Assembly: GCA_022496805.1 (NCBI GenBank)
Contig: CM040099.1
Location: forward strand, 3,784,501 to 3,848,500
Reading direction: 5' to 3'
From: Pohlia nutans
Lineage: Eukaryota > Streptophyta > Bryopsida > Bryales > Mniaceae
Length of the DNA: 64,000 bases
The translations under genes and the position numbers were made by a program. The notes below the pieces were generated by a model. It did not search any database. It saw only the letters and a program-made list of their open reading frames with translations, and was not told the DNA's origin. Positions 22,718 to 34,502 of this stretch are shown one piece after another (position 1 is the first letter of the stretch; every line of letters begins with the position of its first letter).

Positions 22718-23098
22718 GGAGGGAATTGAGTTAATTTTTGGTGCGAGTTGGTTGAACGTTCAATCAACACATGTTTCATTCTTCTCAAGTCCTAGAAAAT
22801 TGCATACGAACAAGATTCTAAGCATGCCAACCTGGATTTGAATTCGACTAATCATGCTCTCTAATATTGATCTTAACCTCTATTCGACCACCGTGTATCA
22901 TCCATCACATGTACTGAAATATTGAGTGTTACAAAATGTACTAAAAGGCATAGGTGTAATGGAATATGGGGGACACATGTAGTATTGGGAACCTCACCTC
23001 CGTAAATGTACACTGTGGCTACATTCTACAGGGGATAATACACGGGAGGTTCCGGATACTACATTCTAGCCGAAATATAGCAACAATCTTATGCTTAT

Positions 23099-23329
23099 CC
23101 CCTAAAGGACCAAGGATTCATGGTTTCAAAATGATGATTTCAATCGATCATGGTGTGAAAAATATACTTTAAACGGGACTAGATTTTCATATCACCGGAA
23201 TCAGTGAAGAACATTGTATGTGTTGGTCAAAACACAAATAAATTTGAACAAAAGGAAATTCACATGAGACTTGTTTAAAGATGCAAAAAAAACATGAGGC
23301 CCAATTTGGGCTTCTTGGTCTTTTAGGGG
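23099..23329 (-). mobile_element. TTAA element family A (A5)
   Basis: 231 bp, reverse-oriented, ends CCCCTAAAGGACCAAGG and TTCTTGGTCTTTTAGGGG. Flanks are TTAT (23095-23098) and TTAG (23330-23333), i.e. not a perfect TTAA. Inside lies the palindrome GCCCAAATTTGGGC-like block (GGCCCAATTTGGGCT). Confidence 0.75.
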
Positions 23330-23518
23330 TTAGACACAAAAATACATGATTGCAATGTGCCATCCATCTCATACAGTAATGTATTCAAATATGTTGCATA
23401 TCTAAGTACAAGGGTGTACTCAAATACAATGGTGTAATAAAATAAAAAAATGGCAGCAATCACATGCATACATGCATGGCTGCAATGGAACTTCATAAGG
23501 TTCAGTAGCACACAGTGA

Positions 23519-23975
23519 CTATGCCTAGTCTCGCAATAGATGGTGAAGCATATTCCACACCCAACAGGACTTCATTAGTAGGTAGTTGGACAGGTGGAGT
23601 CCCAAGGTGATGAACAGAGTGCATGAAAGAAAGGCAGAGAACATGAAGGCTAAGGTCGAGGCACATAAAACCGATAACTTAAGCTACCTACACTATTTTT
23701 GGACTAACCATTAATAAGGTGATATTTTTCCTCGGTTGGAAGTTAGTTTTCGCAGAGAATGCAAATTTTTCCATGAATTATTTCCCAATATTGAAATTTG
23801 TACAATTTTTTGAAGTGAAAAGTACTTTAGGACCCAAAACCGATAATATGCTCTACTGTACAAATGAGGTACATCTTTTCTTTCAAAATCTAGAAATTAG
23901 GCCTGATCGGTTTTAGGTACCTGGTCAGTTTTAGGTGCCTCGACCTTACTGAATGTTATGTTCAGGTCATTCAGG
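23519..23975 (+). repeat. dispersed repeat S (S1) split by a MITE
   Basis: Matches 36830-36975 and 50225-50360 (CATATTCCACACCCAACA, GGACAGGTGGAG, GAAAGAAAGGCAGAGAACAT). The 294-bp MITE at 23653-23946 interrupts it between GCTA and TACTGAATGTTATG, which are contiguous in the other copies. Confidence 0.7.
23653..23946. mobile_element. TA-duplicating MITE
   Basis: Inverted ends AGGTCGAGGCAC(A/C)TAAAAC, TA on both sides (23651-23652, 23947-23948), 294 bp. The two uninterrupted copies of repeat S give the empty site GCTACTGAATG. This fits a Tc1/mariner-type MITE. Confidence 0.8.
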
Positions 23976-24342
23976 GGCTAAGAAAGTTGCCATATTATTG
24001 ATAAAGCCTGGATTGCATTTAGGGTGAGGTTTGAACAATAGCCTTTTGCATGGCCAGTTGGGGGTTACTATTTAGTTCTGTTATTGGTCTTTGTCATACA
24101 CACAGTGCACTTAAGCATCGTGTGGAAATAAAAGTCTCGTTTCTGGATATAAGAAATGTACTGTAGCCACATACCGGTAACAGGTTTGTACAATTCAATT
24201 ATTTTAACGCCATCTACATTAATTTTGTGGGTTGCAACCAACGCCTATTTGACAAGTGGCAACATAAATAAAATTGTCAATTTATTTTTGTACAAAGATC
24301 GGTAGATCTGGTACCTCAGAGAAGCCTGAGCGTCTCATTTAA

Positions 24343-24739
24343 CCCTTAAACGTCAACCCCGGCCCCAGGGGCTTGGTTTATTGGAATAATTGGAGACAGA
24401 GGTTTCATTTCTCAACCAAATCAAGCGAGACTTGTTGCGTTGGAAAGCTACTGAAAAAGCGATCTAGATTCCAAATTTTCGCCTCATTTGAGAGATTGTG
24501 GAATCGTTGGTAAGCAATCAAAGTTATCAAATTGAACAAGTTTTGAGGTTGGGGCAGCTGAAGTTCAGCAGTGCTGCAGTGCTACAGTGCTACAGCGCAT
24601 GCCGCAGTGCACTGCAGAGCCGTTTTTGAAAAAATATATATATATTTATTTTTTATTTTTTATTTTTTTTTATTTTTTTTCAAAAAAAATTAGATTCCTT
24701 CCGGGCTGCCCACCCAGGACCCAAATTGTCGTTTAAGGG
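24343..24739. mobile_element. TTAA element family L
   Basis: 397 bp, ends CCCTTAAACGTCAACC and TTGTCGTTTAAGGG, TTAA at 24339-24342 and 24740-24743. The subterminal GGCCCCAGGGGC is palindromic. Inside are a CAGTGCTA-type tandem repeat (about 24567-24620) and long T/A tracts (about 24630-24690). Confidence 0.78.
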
Positions 24740-24743
24740 TTAA

Positions 24744-26054
24744 GATGAGAGTGTTTTCTTTCTCATAGTTTTCTTCCTTGGTTCCAGGCAAACGTTTGCT
24801 TTGACCATGCAAGGAGAAATCGTACTTCTGACAACCCGTATCTTCATCCGTTCAAGATGATGATTATTTGTCTTCGCTATTTACTTTCTGCAGTATATGG
24901 TCTCCCGCCAGTTGCATCTGACTGCCTGCAGAATACCGGTAACGCAATGCAATGCAATGCAAACAAAGTCTTTTTCCGGCGATATACCTAAGTAGGCTAA
25001 TCCTAATTACATGGATGGACAGCTTGGGACCTCGCTAGAGGCAAAGCTAAATCAGGGTACAGAACTACTTTTGAGCTGTTACAAATCGATTGCGGGCCTT
25101 GCATTGGGACAGTAATCGCAAGTCTTTATGATGTGAGGTGTACATCAGTAAGTAAAGAGGAGCTTTCAACATGACGTAGATGGGGTTTTTAAAATACTAC
25201 ACCCACCATCCTTTACTCCGTGTAGAGTACTTACAATGATGTTTGTCCCCCTCCGTAGTCAGCACATTTCACAAAGACATGGGATTTTTTAAGTATCTGA
25301 GATCAGATAGTAATATTGACATCAAGAAAACAGCATTGTCAAATCAAGCATGAAAAGAAACCCCAGGGACTGCATGTGGCCTTGACAGTAGACATTGACT
25401 ACAGAACGCACACATCCGTCAACTGTCAAGAACAGAGTCTCAGTGACATTGAACACTCTAAAGTAAAAAACATTTCTATCACAATACCATATCTGCAAAC
25501 AGTGAGAAAAATCTGTCAGCAAAGCACACCATCACTCAAGTGAGAGGTTGAACTGAATATCAAATGAATTTTGATTTTTGAATTGAAAAATGTTTTGGAA
25601 GTGCATTGATCGAGTTTACATATTATTACAATTGAGGCCTTTTTCTCAGTCGCGTTCTGTAATCTGTCAACAGCCCCCTCTGAAGCACAGCAGTAGTTAG
25701 CCTTCCTCACAGCTGCCATTCCTCAGCCTGGAGATACCATGCTCACCTTACATGTACAGGAGCCATGCACATGAGAGAACTGTTCCATCTAGAAACAGCC
25801 ATAAGTAACAATGATAACTTAGTTTAGGTCACCCCTGGATTTCCTGCTTTCTTTCTGGTAATCATGGGCTACGCTGAAGCACATGATGGCTCGTTACAGA
25901 GACGGATAGAGCTGAGACCCAATGACACCATCCTCGGCAGCTTCACACAAACGTCGAGGCCTCTGCACAATCTTGAATTAGTTTTTGCTTTTTGTGGTTC
26001 TATGCTGGTGTTGGTATATCACGGAATTGTATGACAACAAGGATTCACCGCTTG
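24744..26054. other. 3' flank of cyclin gene 2 and intergenic
   Basis: Includes GCAAT repeated four times (near 24945). GGCCTCTGCACAAT (25958-25971) is the reverse complement of a 14-mer in the 3' flank of cyclin gene 1. The part nearest 26054 is probably 3' UTR of gene 2. No other gene supported. Confidence 0.4.
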
Positions 26055-28123
26055 TTATTCTAGGTCCTTGAAGTATTCTTCGGGCAGGACAGCTGGTGGA
26101 ACTAAGGTTGCCACGCACTTAAACTGCATAAGAAACAAACGTTTGTGTCAAAAAAATATTATTAATTAAGCATTGGTAAGAGCTCAATCAAAAGCAGGTG
26201 AAAGGTACATTTTATTATTATCAAACTCACCTTATGCTGCCTGTATTTCTCTCGAATAGCTGGAAGTGTGCAGCTCTTGGTGTTGCGCTGCAGTTCATGG
26301 ATGGCTTTCACGCAAGTCTCGAGTTCTGATGGCCTGTAACCGGTATAATGTTGCAATGTCGCATCCCATGGACATGATGATGAATCAAGAGTTATCTTAG
26401 CCAGGTACACTGATGAAGCGGCTATCATAGAGGGAAGGAATGGCAGAAACCCATACTCCAGTAGGGTGAGCTCGGCAAGAAAGTTTCCTAGAAACTCCAG
26501 AACCAGGGTCGGAGCTTTGTAACTTGCTTGGGCTGCTCGGATGAACCTCCTCAAGAAGCTCTTCGTGGTGGGAGTTGTTAGCTCGAACTTCAATTCATTC
26601 AGGACTCCCCTCTCCATTTCCAATACCTGTAAACAGTCACGTTGGGTAATCAATCCTCAAGTACAGAGGCATGTTTAAGGAAACGGCCAGCGATCATGGG
26701 ACAACAAACAGTATTGTAATGTCAATAAACCCCGTACCTCTTCACGGCAATACGTGTTGTCTGTAATATAGCAGAACTCCTCGACCTGAGGAGCGCATAT
26801 CTCTTCGTATTTGCTGAAATCAGATGCCGAAAAAGGTTTCAGCAAAAGGATCTGGAACAAATGCCCTATTATTTACAGAAACCACTTCCATATTACGAAC
26901 TCATGAAAACAGGAAGAAGCATAGTGCACTCACGCAGCAATGAGCATGCAAGCGACACCGAGGAGTTGAAGCCGTTGTCGAGTTACAACGTGGGAAGAAA
27001 GAAATCGATCGATGTAGGAGACTGTTAAGTATAAAGTGTCGGGAACCAATTTGTATTCCTCGGCGACCTGCACAAAGAGAATGTGATTAGGCATGTGGCT
27101 GCGAAAAACATGATATATAATGTATTTCTCACAGCGTACATATCTACATTACAGAAAGCATAATATTCACCTCAACAAGCCAATCAACGAGAATTCCCCG
27201 CATTGTCGGATTGATGTCCTGTTGCATAGAGTCCATGAAGTTGGCTGAAGGCCGCCTTTTAATCTGCGTACACACCCACAGTAGATGTTTCGCAATCAAA
27301 CACTGTTCCCATGCACACGTGCAATCGTTCGAATGGACTTGAGCTGTAAACTTCTTGAGGGGTTGTTGTTGTCAAGTTTTGCAATCTCACCTCAGCCATA
27401 CGCAAATGTACATAGATATCAGTAGCATACATGCTGCACATTTGAGGGTCGGAGTGATCATTGTCAATATCTTGATAGCTCAATCCTCCATTGGACCATC
27501 CTGATTTCTCTGCGGGGCTTCGATCACTGAATAGGTCACCTGCGTGGATTTAATCCATAAAACGTCGTTAATTCCAATGCAGGGGACTAAGAAACCAATA
27601 CACTTTCTGAGAGAAAGAAAGAAAGAAACAAACAATGCCATTACTCACAGCATTAAAAAAAAATATCAAAATAAAATTCCCTGTCGGTAATAAAAGTACC
27701 TTGCTTCACCCGATCCTTGGCCTCTTTCGAGATATAGAGGTTTTGAACCGTCCGTCTCTCTAAAGAAGCAATCGCCTCTGAGCTAGTTCTTGACACAGGT
27801 GGTTCAGGTACTACTGCAGATTCCTTATTATATACGTACGCATTTTCATCTCCCTGTGGTGGTTTCAACTCGGGAATGCCAGCAGCCACAGGGCGACCCA
27901 CCACATTCTGCTGATTGGAGATATTCGAAAGCGCAGCTCGTTTCCTCACCGGCTGCACAGCTCGTTTCTTGGGATGCTGCAATGAAGCGGAGCTTCCGGG
28001 CTTGGACGTGGTTTCTTCCATAGCCGATCGCTTGGCCGCTGCTCGCGTTTGCCTCACTTCGTCTGAAAGATTACTGGAAGAACGAGGGCGAAGGCGTCTT
28101 GCACTTTCAACTCCACCTGTCAT
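26055..28123 (-). CDS. CYCA: A-type cyclin, gene 2 (7 exons, 446 aa)
   Basis: Paralog of the gene at 6616-8488 with the same role: CDK partner, nuclear, S/G2/M. Exons in transcription order: 28123-27700, 27539-27391, 27263-27171, 27067-26934, 26813-26738, 26626-26231, 26123-26055; all introns are GT-AG and the join is in frame. The chosen start (MTGGVESARRLRPR) aligns with gene 1; an upstream in-frame ATG at 28204 would add 27 non-homologous residues. Residues 62-70 (RAALSNISN) are a full RxxLxxIxN destruction box. The cyclin box has MRGILVDW (212-219), LVEVAEEYKLVPDTLYLTV, YIDRFLSS and MLIAAKYEEI; the C-terminal fold has SFLRRFIRAAQ and FLPSMIAASSVYLAK, ending FKCVATLVPP...YFKDLE. Intron 1 is phase 1 and intron 4 splits an Ala codon. 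This seven-exon layout is probably closer to ancestral than that of gene 1. Confidence 0.96.
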
Positions 28124-28880
28124 TCTCAACTTAAACGATCGGCTACGACCCGCACAATAACCCCCGCCCCCAAAAAAATAAATAAAAACCGCTACTACGT
28201 GCACATCTTCATAAATACAATTCCAATACCATCACTGCTCCAATTGCCACTGATCCTACATTCTACACTCAAAGGTCGATTGGTTCAGTTTCAAAATTGG
28301 CGGTCCGACATCCGATGCGCACAATGCGGCGACGATGCAAGAAGAGAAAGAACGCAAGAAGAGAAAGGAAGGGAGGGAGAGAGAGAGGGAAGATCCGAAG
28401 GAAGGAGGAAGAGGCAGAGTGGCAATGTCAGGAGGGTCTTAAGGCGATGGCGATGATGAGGGAGCCGTTCTCCGTGCCGTTGCATGCCATTTCCCCAATT
28501 CAAGATGGAAATTGAAATTTGAAAATGGGAGAGACAGAGAGGAAGAAACGACTGATGAGAGGGCGGGGCGTTGGGGAGGGGGAAAGTTAGGCTTCCTTTA
28601 GTTTTTAGCGGAAGAAAGGGCGACGGGGCTGGGCGGGGCGGGATTTGAATTGCTGGCTGGGAAGGCCCGCGCCCGCGCTTCCCGTTCACACATGGCAGGG
28701 CAGCCTGGCTGGCGTCTCTGCCTTTCTATTTCTATTCCCACGCTCCCGGCCTTCCGTCACACCCCCTCCCATTTATTACTCCCGTCTGGGGTTTCTGGCA
28801 ATGCTCCCCAGGCAGTCTCTGCCTTGACTTTCACTCGACCCGCACCCGCGCCCATTGGTTGGTTGTTTCCGCTATTCTCT
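28124..28880 (-). promoter_or_regulatory. 5' region of cyclin gene 2
   Basis: GC-rich with a purine-rich tract on the + strand (28340-28420), i.e. a CT-rich leader in the sense of the gene. ATTGGCGG (28296-28303) fits the E2F consensus WTTSSCSS. Two AACGG cores of the mitosis-specific activator lie 12 bp apart on the minus strand (28465-28469, 28477-28481). These are consensus matches, not proof of use. Overlapping open frames here are not credited. Confidence 0.45.
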
Positions 28881-28958
28881 TTGCTTTTCTTTTCATATAT
28901 ATTGCCATGCCATGCACCAATTTTGAAATGGTGTGCTGCTTTCTTTCTTTGTGGCCGT

Positions 28959-29213
28959 CTTTTTCCATTCCAAGCGATGAATGAAATCAAACTTCATCTA
29001 ATTTCTCGGTTGCAGTTTATGCCACGTAATGCCCTTCCTTATCGGACATTTCACGAGTTAAAAAAAAAGGCTAACAAAGAGGGCGAAGCCCTCTAAGGAA
29101 GCTTTTTTTTTTTCCTTGTGAAATGTCCAATAAGAAAGGGCATTACGTGGCGTAAACTACAACCGAGAAATTAGATGAAGTTTGATTTCATTCATCACTT
29201 GGAATGGAAAAAG
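28959..29213. repeat. long foldback, 96-bp arms
   Basis: The left arm 28959-29054 and right arm 29118-29213 are near-perfect reverse complements, with a handful of differences, around a 63-bp loop. The loop holds its own short hairpin (GAGGGC GAA GCCCTC) and A/T runs. It lies about 840 bp upstream of the ATG of cyclin gene 2. No target duplication seen. It could be a foldback MITE or a source of hairpin small RNA. Confidence 0.9.
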
Positions 29214-29623
29214 TATGATGTTTGATTATGTGGGAATTCCTGTCTGAAACCCTAAAGAAATCATACAAATATTTCTCCGTTATTAGCAATTCATGGCCGA
29301 AATTGAGAAAACTAGTATGTTCTTTAAGGGTTACGGGACTCTTCAAATATAGAAGTGGAATTTCATCGTGTGAATTTGCTTCTGAGTTACTTGTTGTTGT
29401 GAAAAGCAGAAGGGAATAGAATTACATGGACCTCTTCTCTCTCATTCACAAATTCTTTGTCGTTCGTTATTTTCAACTCCATGTATGGGTGGCTCCTTAT
29501 GCTATTCTCACATTGCTTGTTTTGTTTTTCATCCAGGTGTGGCTAGTTTTGACATACCGCATGTGGATGAGGTATTTGTTCCGGTGAAAAAAAGTACATG
29601 TCTATATTATTTTCAGACTATTT

Positions 29624-29669
<46 letters not shown>

Positions 29670-31254
29670 GCATATTTGATATTCATCTCACATAAACGAA
29701 TTTCAACATGTGAACTTCATTGTATTAGAGTCTTCCTTACGGTTTTTAAAGCATTCAAATGCACCAAAAGAATTTCAAAAATATTTTTATATCAATATTC
29801 AAAACTATCAAATACAAAAGATATCAATATTCATGAAAAAAATTGGGATGAGAAAACCACATGCCAAATATTGGATGATGAAGCGAGATTTGGATGAAAA
29901 TAGTAATACAATTGGATGAGTTCAAAATATGAACGAATGTATTAATAGCTTTATTATAATACTATCGTATGTGAGGGTCTGATTCGGACAGTATTGTGTC
30001 AAAATCTAATTTCCATGTCATATTTTGAGAAGTCCACATCACCATGAACCAATCAAAAGATGACATGTGGCACTCTTGGACAAAAAGAAATTAATTAATG
30101 TTGAAACTGACCACGACGTACTGTCTTTGTTACCACTATAGATTTTTTCCAAAATGAGGAAGAAAAATTTGATGTTACTCTTCCCTATCATTTCTTCAAA
30201 TTGTACTGTCCTGTCATTTCCTGATCGTTGCTAGCAATGCTCACCCTTGGCCTTACCCATCTGTTTCGCTACATTCATCTCGTGTTGACCGATTTTGATG
30301 TGTGAACTTCATTGCATTTATAAAAGTTGGGTACCCAGACCAGGTTTATAGAATAGCACGGATTCAAAATTGTGGTTGCTGTCACTCACCTTGTGCGAGA
30401 GCCTACGGCTAACGGCCGTCGCATATTTTTATTATTTTTTTGGCTTGGGGGTATTGGGAGAGTTGGGGGGACGTGGACTGGCGGCGTGCAGGATTTTATG
30501 ATAGCGTAGTGGGAGGGGTTTGGGGATTCATCAGGCACCTGAAATTGCACAAGATATTGTCTTCAGTTGCAGTTTACTTTTAGCCACCTGTGTAGGCTGT
30601 GGTACTGGCAACCAATACACTTTGGCTTGATCTGTGACTTGGGTGTTGTGGATTTGTGTCATGGATTATGGTACTACTGAAAGCCAACAACTTCAGTGCA
30701 GCGCTGGCATGCTATGTTATGCCTTGGGATTTCTTTACTTCGAGGTAAAATATTTTTTGAAGGATGTACCCTGCCAGTTAAAAATAACGTTGGGTAAAGG
30801 GTTCTCCTTATTTGTGTCAAAAAAAAAAAAAAAAAAGCAAAAAAAAAAACAGAAAAAACAATAACATTGGCTAACTTCAACTAACTTCAACTAGAATCTT
30901 ACCTAATTTTGGGAGGGGCAATAATCATAATCTTGGCCAATATTATCAAATCACTGAAGCAGATTCAAAATCATGGGCACGTCCACGTCATTTTTAGTTA
31001 CATATTGGGTGGTGAGACATTGTGTTTAATGTTAAAGCTTCTAGAGTGTTACTATTGAAAAGGGTTGAAAAGGGTGTTGAAAAGGATGGAGTCTTCTAAC
31101 TATTAAAGAACTTTATGTACTTTTACACTAGAAAAAATGGGCAAAAAGTGAATGAAATTGTCAAAGCTTTCTAAAAAAACACATTGGATTTCTTTAATTC
31201 TAAGTAATGTTATTGGAAGGATGTACCTAGCCAAATATAAATTGGCAAAATTTT
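29214..31254. other. intergenic with microsatellite and repeat P fragment
   Basis: (AT)n at about 29626-29666. A poly(A)-rich tract at about 30819-30858. A P-like fragment occupies about 30895-31190 (GGGAGGGGCAATAATC, GTGAATGAAATTGTCAAAGC). No coding frame supported. Confidence 0.45.
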
Positions 31255-31515
31255 CCATAACTACTTGGTTTTGGGGGTTGATACTTTAACGATGGGCAAA
31301 AAAATGGATGAAATCGCCAAAGTATTCTTTATTAAAAAGAATACTAAAATTGCCAGTATTTGGATAAAACTACCTTACTATAGATAATTTTATAATTGGG
31401 CATATATGTATGTATGTATGCATGTATGTGTATGATTCTATCCAATTTTTCCTTACATGGCTGTAGTCCAAAGTGCATGACGCTCTACCAATAAAAAATA
31501 AATTAAAAATTGGTA
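31255..31515 (+). repeat. dispersed repeat P (P5)
   Basis: P copy with ATGGATGAAATCGCCAAAGT, CCAGTATTTGGATAAAACTA, a (TGTA)n-like microsatellite at about 31402-31428, then TATCCAATTTTTCCTTACAT and ACGCTCTACCAA. Confidence 0.65.
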
Positions 31516-32270
31516 GGATGCACCGTAGGCAAAGGGTGTGGTAGGGAGAAATATAGTTCTAAAATTGAATGCCCAAATTGTTGGCACAACCTTTTTGTGT
31601 GTTGAAAAAAGACTCTTGGGAGATATTCACACATTTTTTACAGTTCTTTGATAACTCTATATTGTATTAATAGTAGGTATGTTACTCAACTATCATGTAC
31701 AAAGTGGAAAAATACAAAATCCCAAATGTAGAGTAGTCCTCTATGGATTTAAAAGAAATCATAGCACTTCTTTTGATATATTTTACAAGAATAAGCAAAG
31801 AAATTAAAGGAATCCACCAAATGATAATTAATATATGTTTATTACTATAGGCACGTCTATGGAGAATATGAAAACAATAGAAATACCCACAATTTTCACA
31901 TATGTTCTCACAATGAATGTCTTAAAAGTTTAGAAAAATACAAACAAGTATTGCATACGTCCCAAAACTAAGGCTCTTTAATCCTTAATGTTGATGTGAA
32001 TCTTTAACATATTTCCATAATTATAACACTCATAAAAACCTCGTTGATCAAATTCACTTAGTAGTCATTCTAGAATGGGTTAATGGTGATGGTTTTTCTT
32101 AGGTAGTACTCAAGATAAAATTTACTCATTTCCACTCGTGCAATTGAACATTATAAAATTTCAATTCACCAATAATGTTGCCTTGTCATTTCTCCATGCA
32201 ACTCAAAACATGATCTTATAATTGAAAAATAAAATAACACTTTCATGAATAAAGAAGCACACCAATTATC

Positions 32271-32418
32271 CCATTTAGTGAGTGTGATACTAATTCCCAA
32301 GGCACACACTATTTTGCCAAATCTCAATACCACGCTACTTTTACATCATAATGATATTATTCCATTTAGTGAGTGTGATACTAATTCCCAAGACACACGC
32401 TATTTTGCCAAATCTCAA
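32271..32418. repeat. tandem repeat, about 91-bp period
   Basis: CCATTTAGTGAGTGTGATAC with the following 38 bp occurs at 32271 and again at 32362. It shares CCATTTAGT in inverted form with the 72-bp repeat just downstream. Confidence 0.8.
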
Positions 32419-32512
32419 AATCAGTGAGCGCTGAAAGTTTTACTGAAATCTTCATATCACACTACTTTTGCATCATAATGATATTTAGTATCACCTTCAC
32501 TGATTTCCATAA

Positions 32513-32728
32513 TTCCACCCTTACTAAATGGGATAATTAGTGTAATGCATCTATCCACGCCTCGAGAACATGGGTGACGAAGGATTCCACCCTTACTAAA
32601 TGGAATAATTAGTGTAGTGCATCTATCCATGCCTCGAGAACATGGGTGACGAGGGATGCCACCCTTACTAAATAGGATAATTAGCATAGTTCATCTATCC
32701 ATGCCTCAAGAGCATGGGTGACGAGAGA
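32513..32728. repeat. minisatellite, three 72-bp units
   Basis: Units start at 32513, 32585 and 32657 (TTCCACCCTTACTAAATGGG ... CATGGGTGACGAGG). Because 72 is a multiple of three, the minus strand shows a 24-residue repeat (FSKGGI..HPCSRG.DRC). This is most likely a by-product of the period, not a protein. Confidence 0.9.
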
Positions 32729-34502
32729 AGACGTAGACTCTATGATTCGGACCCGTAATCTTATGATTGAAATTCAAAAAGGCAACGACATATCAAATCT
32801 TTGTTCGAAACTGAACTCCGAGAAGGCCGTTGGCGATTGGGGTTAAGCGGGGTGGAGGGACTGCCAAAAAGTCACTTACAGTGGAGTGGAGATACAGGAA
32901 GAGATCTTTTATTTTGTTTGATTCAGCAGCCAGAAAGCCAATGGACATGGGTGCAGCGTTTTCAGAAGTTTTAATGAGCTAGGCAACAGAGAAACAAAAA
33001 GGATTTTGGAGGGTATTATGTTTGGTAGTAGTACATGGACTGTCACCTAAACACATGCTGAATAACCCGCCCTCCCCCCTTCTTTTTTTAAATTCAAAAG
33101 GATTACTTGTGTACGTACCCGATTTTGGGCCAGTCAATCCATCAGTACTGGGGCTGAGGACACAGGCTCTAGCACATCCTGACTACCAAATACTTGGATT
33201 GACGTTGCCCCCCTGTCGCGTTCAAATGGGGAAAATTTAAAGCAAGAACAACGGGGCTGCTGCATGGAAGAGATTGATTCGACCGGCTACGAGCGTGAAC
33301 GAAATGATCACGGGCGAGCAGGTGATGCATGACAGAGAAAAAAAAATTCCGTCATAATAGTCTCTTGATGTTGCCATTCAAGAGCAAACTATACGTAGCT
33401 AATCGGCCCGTTATTCATTATTGCATGGCTTTTTGGCCGGAGTGTTTGGAGTGAAGTTAGTCCTCTATCATTGCTTAGATATTCCGAATGCTTTTGAAAA
33501 GTATGCTTCATTCGGGCAATTTGCAATTTTAAAGATATTATTATTATTAGTATTAGTATTATTGAAAGAAGAAACAATGTTCTAAGTGAATCAATTTTTT
33601 CAAAAGAGTTTTTATTATTTATTATTTTACTTTTTTTTTACCACTTGTGGGCTAAGTGATGTTCGTCATCATTAGGGGAGATATGGGACCTCAACAAGGC
33701 GTGTGAGCTTTAAAAAATTGTTGATCACAAGTGCACCAACAACAACTAATAATAATCATATTATTAATATTAATATTAATATTAATAATTGCAATCTGAC
33801 GTAGACAACCGCCGTATGATTGCGATTTTTTGTCACTTTTAAAAAAATTAAAAAGTTAATACAACCTCACTGACTTCATGTGAGCCTTGTTGAGGCCCTA
33901 TATCTCTTCTAATGAATAACATATTTTGCTTGCTATATAAGAGTTGAACTTGTCTACTAGAAAAGTGAAAATTGAGTCTCAATTGTTGAATTAGTATTGT
34001 ATATGTATATTACAAGTGTGATGAATATGGTAGTCCCATTGCATGTGTGTCTTTTTGCTAACGAGTGATCTCGTGAGTGATTAATATTAGTGCATCATAC
34101 TCATCACTTACTTAAGGTCAAACTCTAATCAAACACGGAATGACAAGTGACACTTCTTAATTGTGTATCACCTTATATTATGAGTGTTACGATGTATCAT
34201 TAGGAGAATTGCTTTTGTGATTGCTTGCATGTCATTCCGAGTTTACCGGTGTAAGCTAACTTTGTAGCATTTGTGCGAGCGCTTTCTTTTTAAAGGAATG
34301 TCAATGGCCTACACAAGTTTGAAGATTGGTACTAAAGTATCTTGCCTCCTAAATTAAATTCTAGAAAACTCAGAACCGGCTTTTGTAGGTTATTGAGGTT
34401 TTTCAATTAAGAAATCCCTACATGGATACCACTAAATTAACTTACAAATTATGAATCACCAATAAATGGAATCAACCAACAACTCATTGTAACATAATAG
34501 AG
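32729..34502. other. intergenic, no gene seen
   Basis: Contains an ATT/TAA microsatellite (about 33747-33790). No supported coding frame. Confidence 0.4.

Noticed and set aside
28291..29096. Long frames around the cyclin gene 2 promoter (both strands)
   Set aside because: Composition-driven (GC and CT tracts), overlap a foldback, no domain recognised.
32271..32728. CRISPR-like array
   Set aside because: Direct tandem units without unique spacers, in a plant nuclear context.
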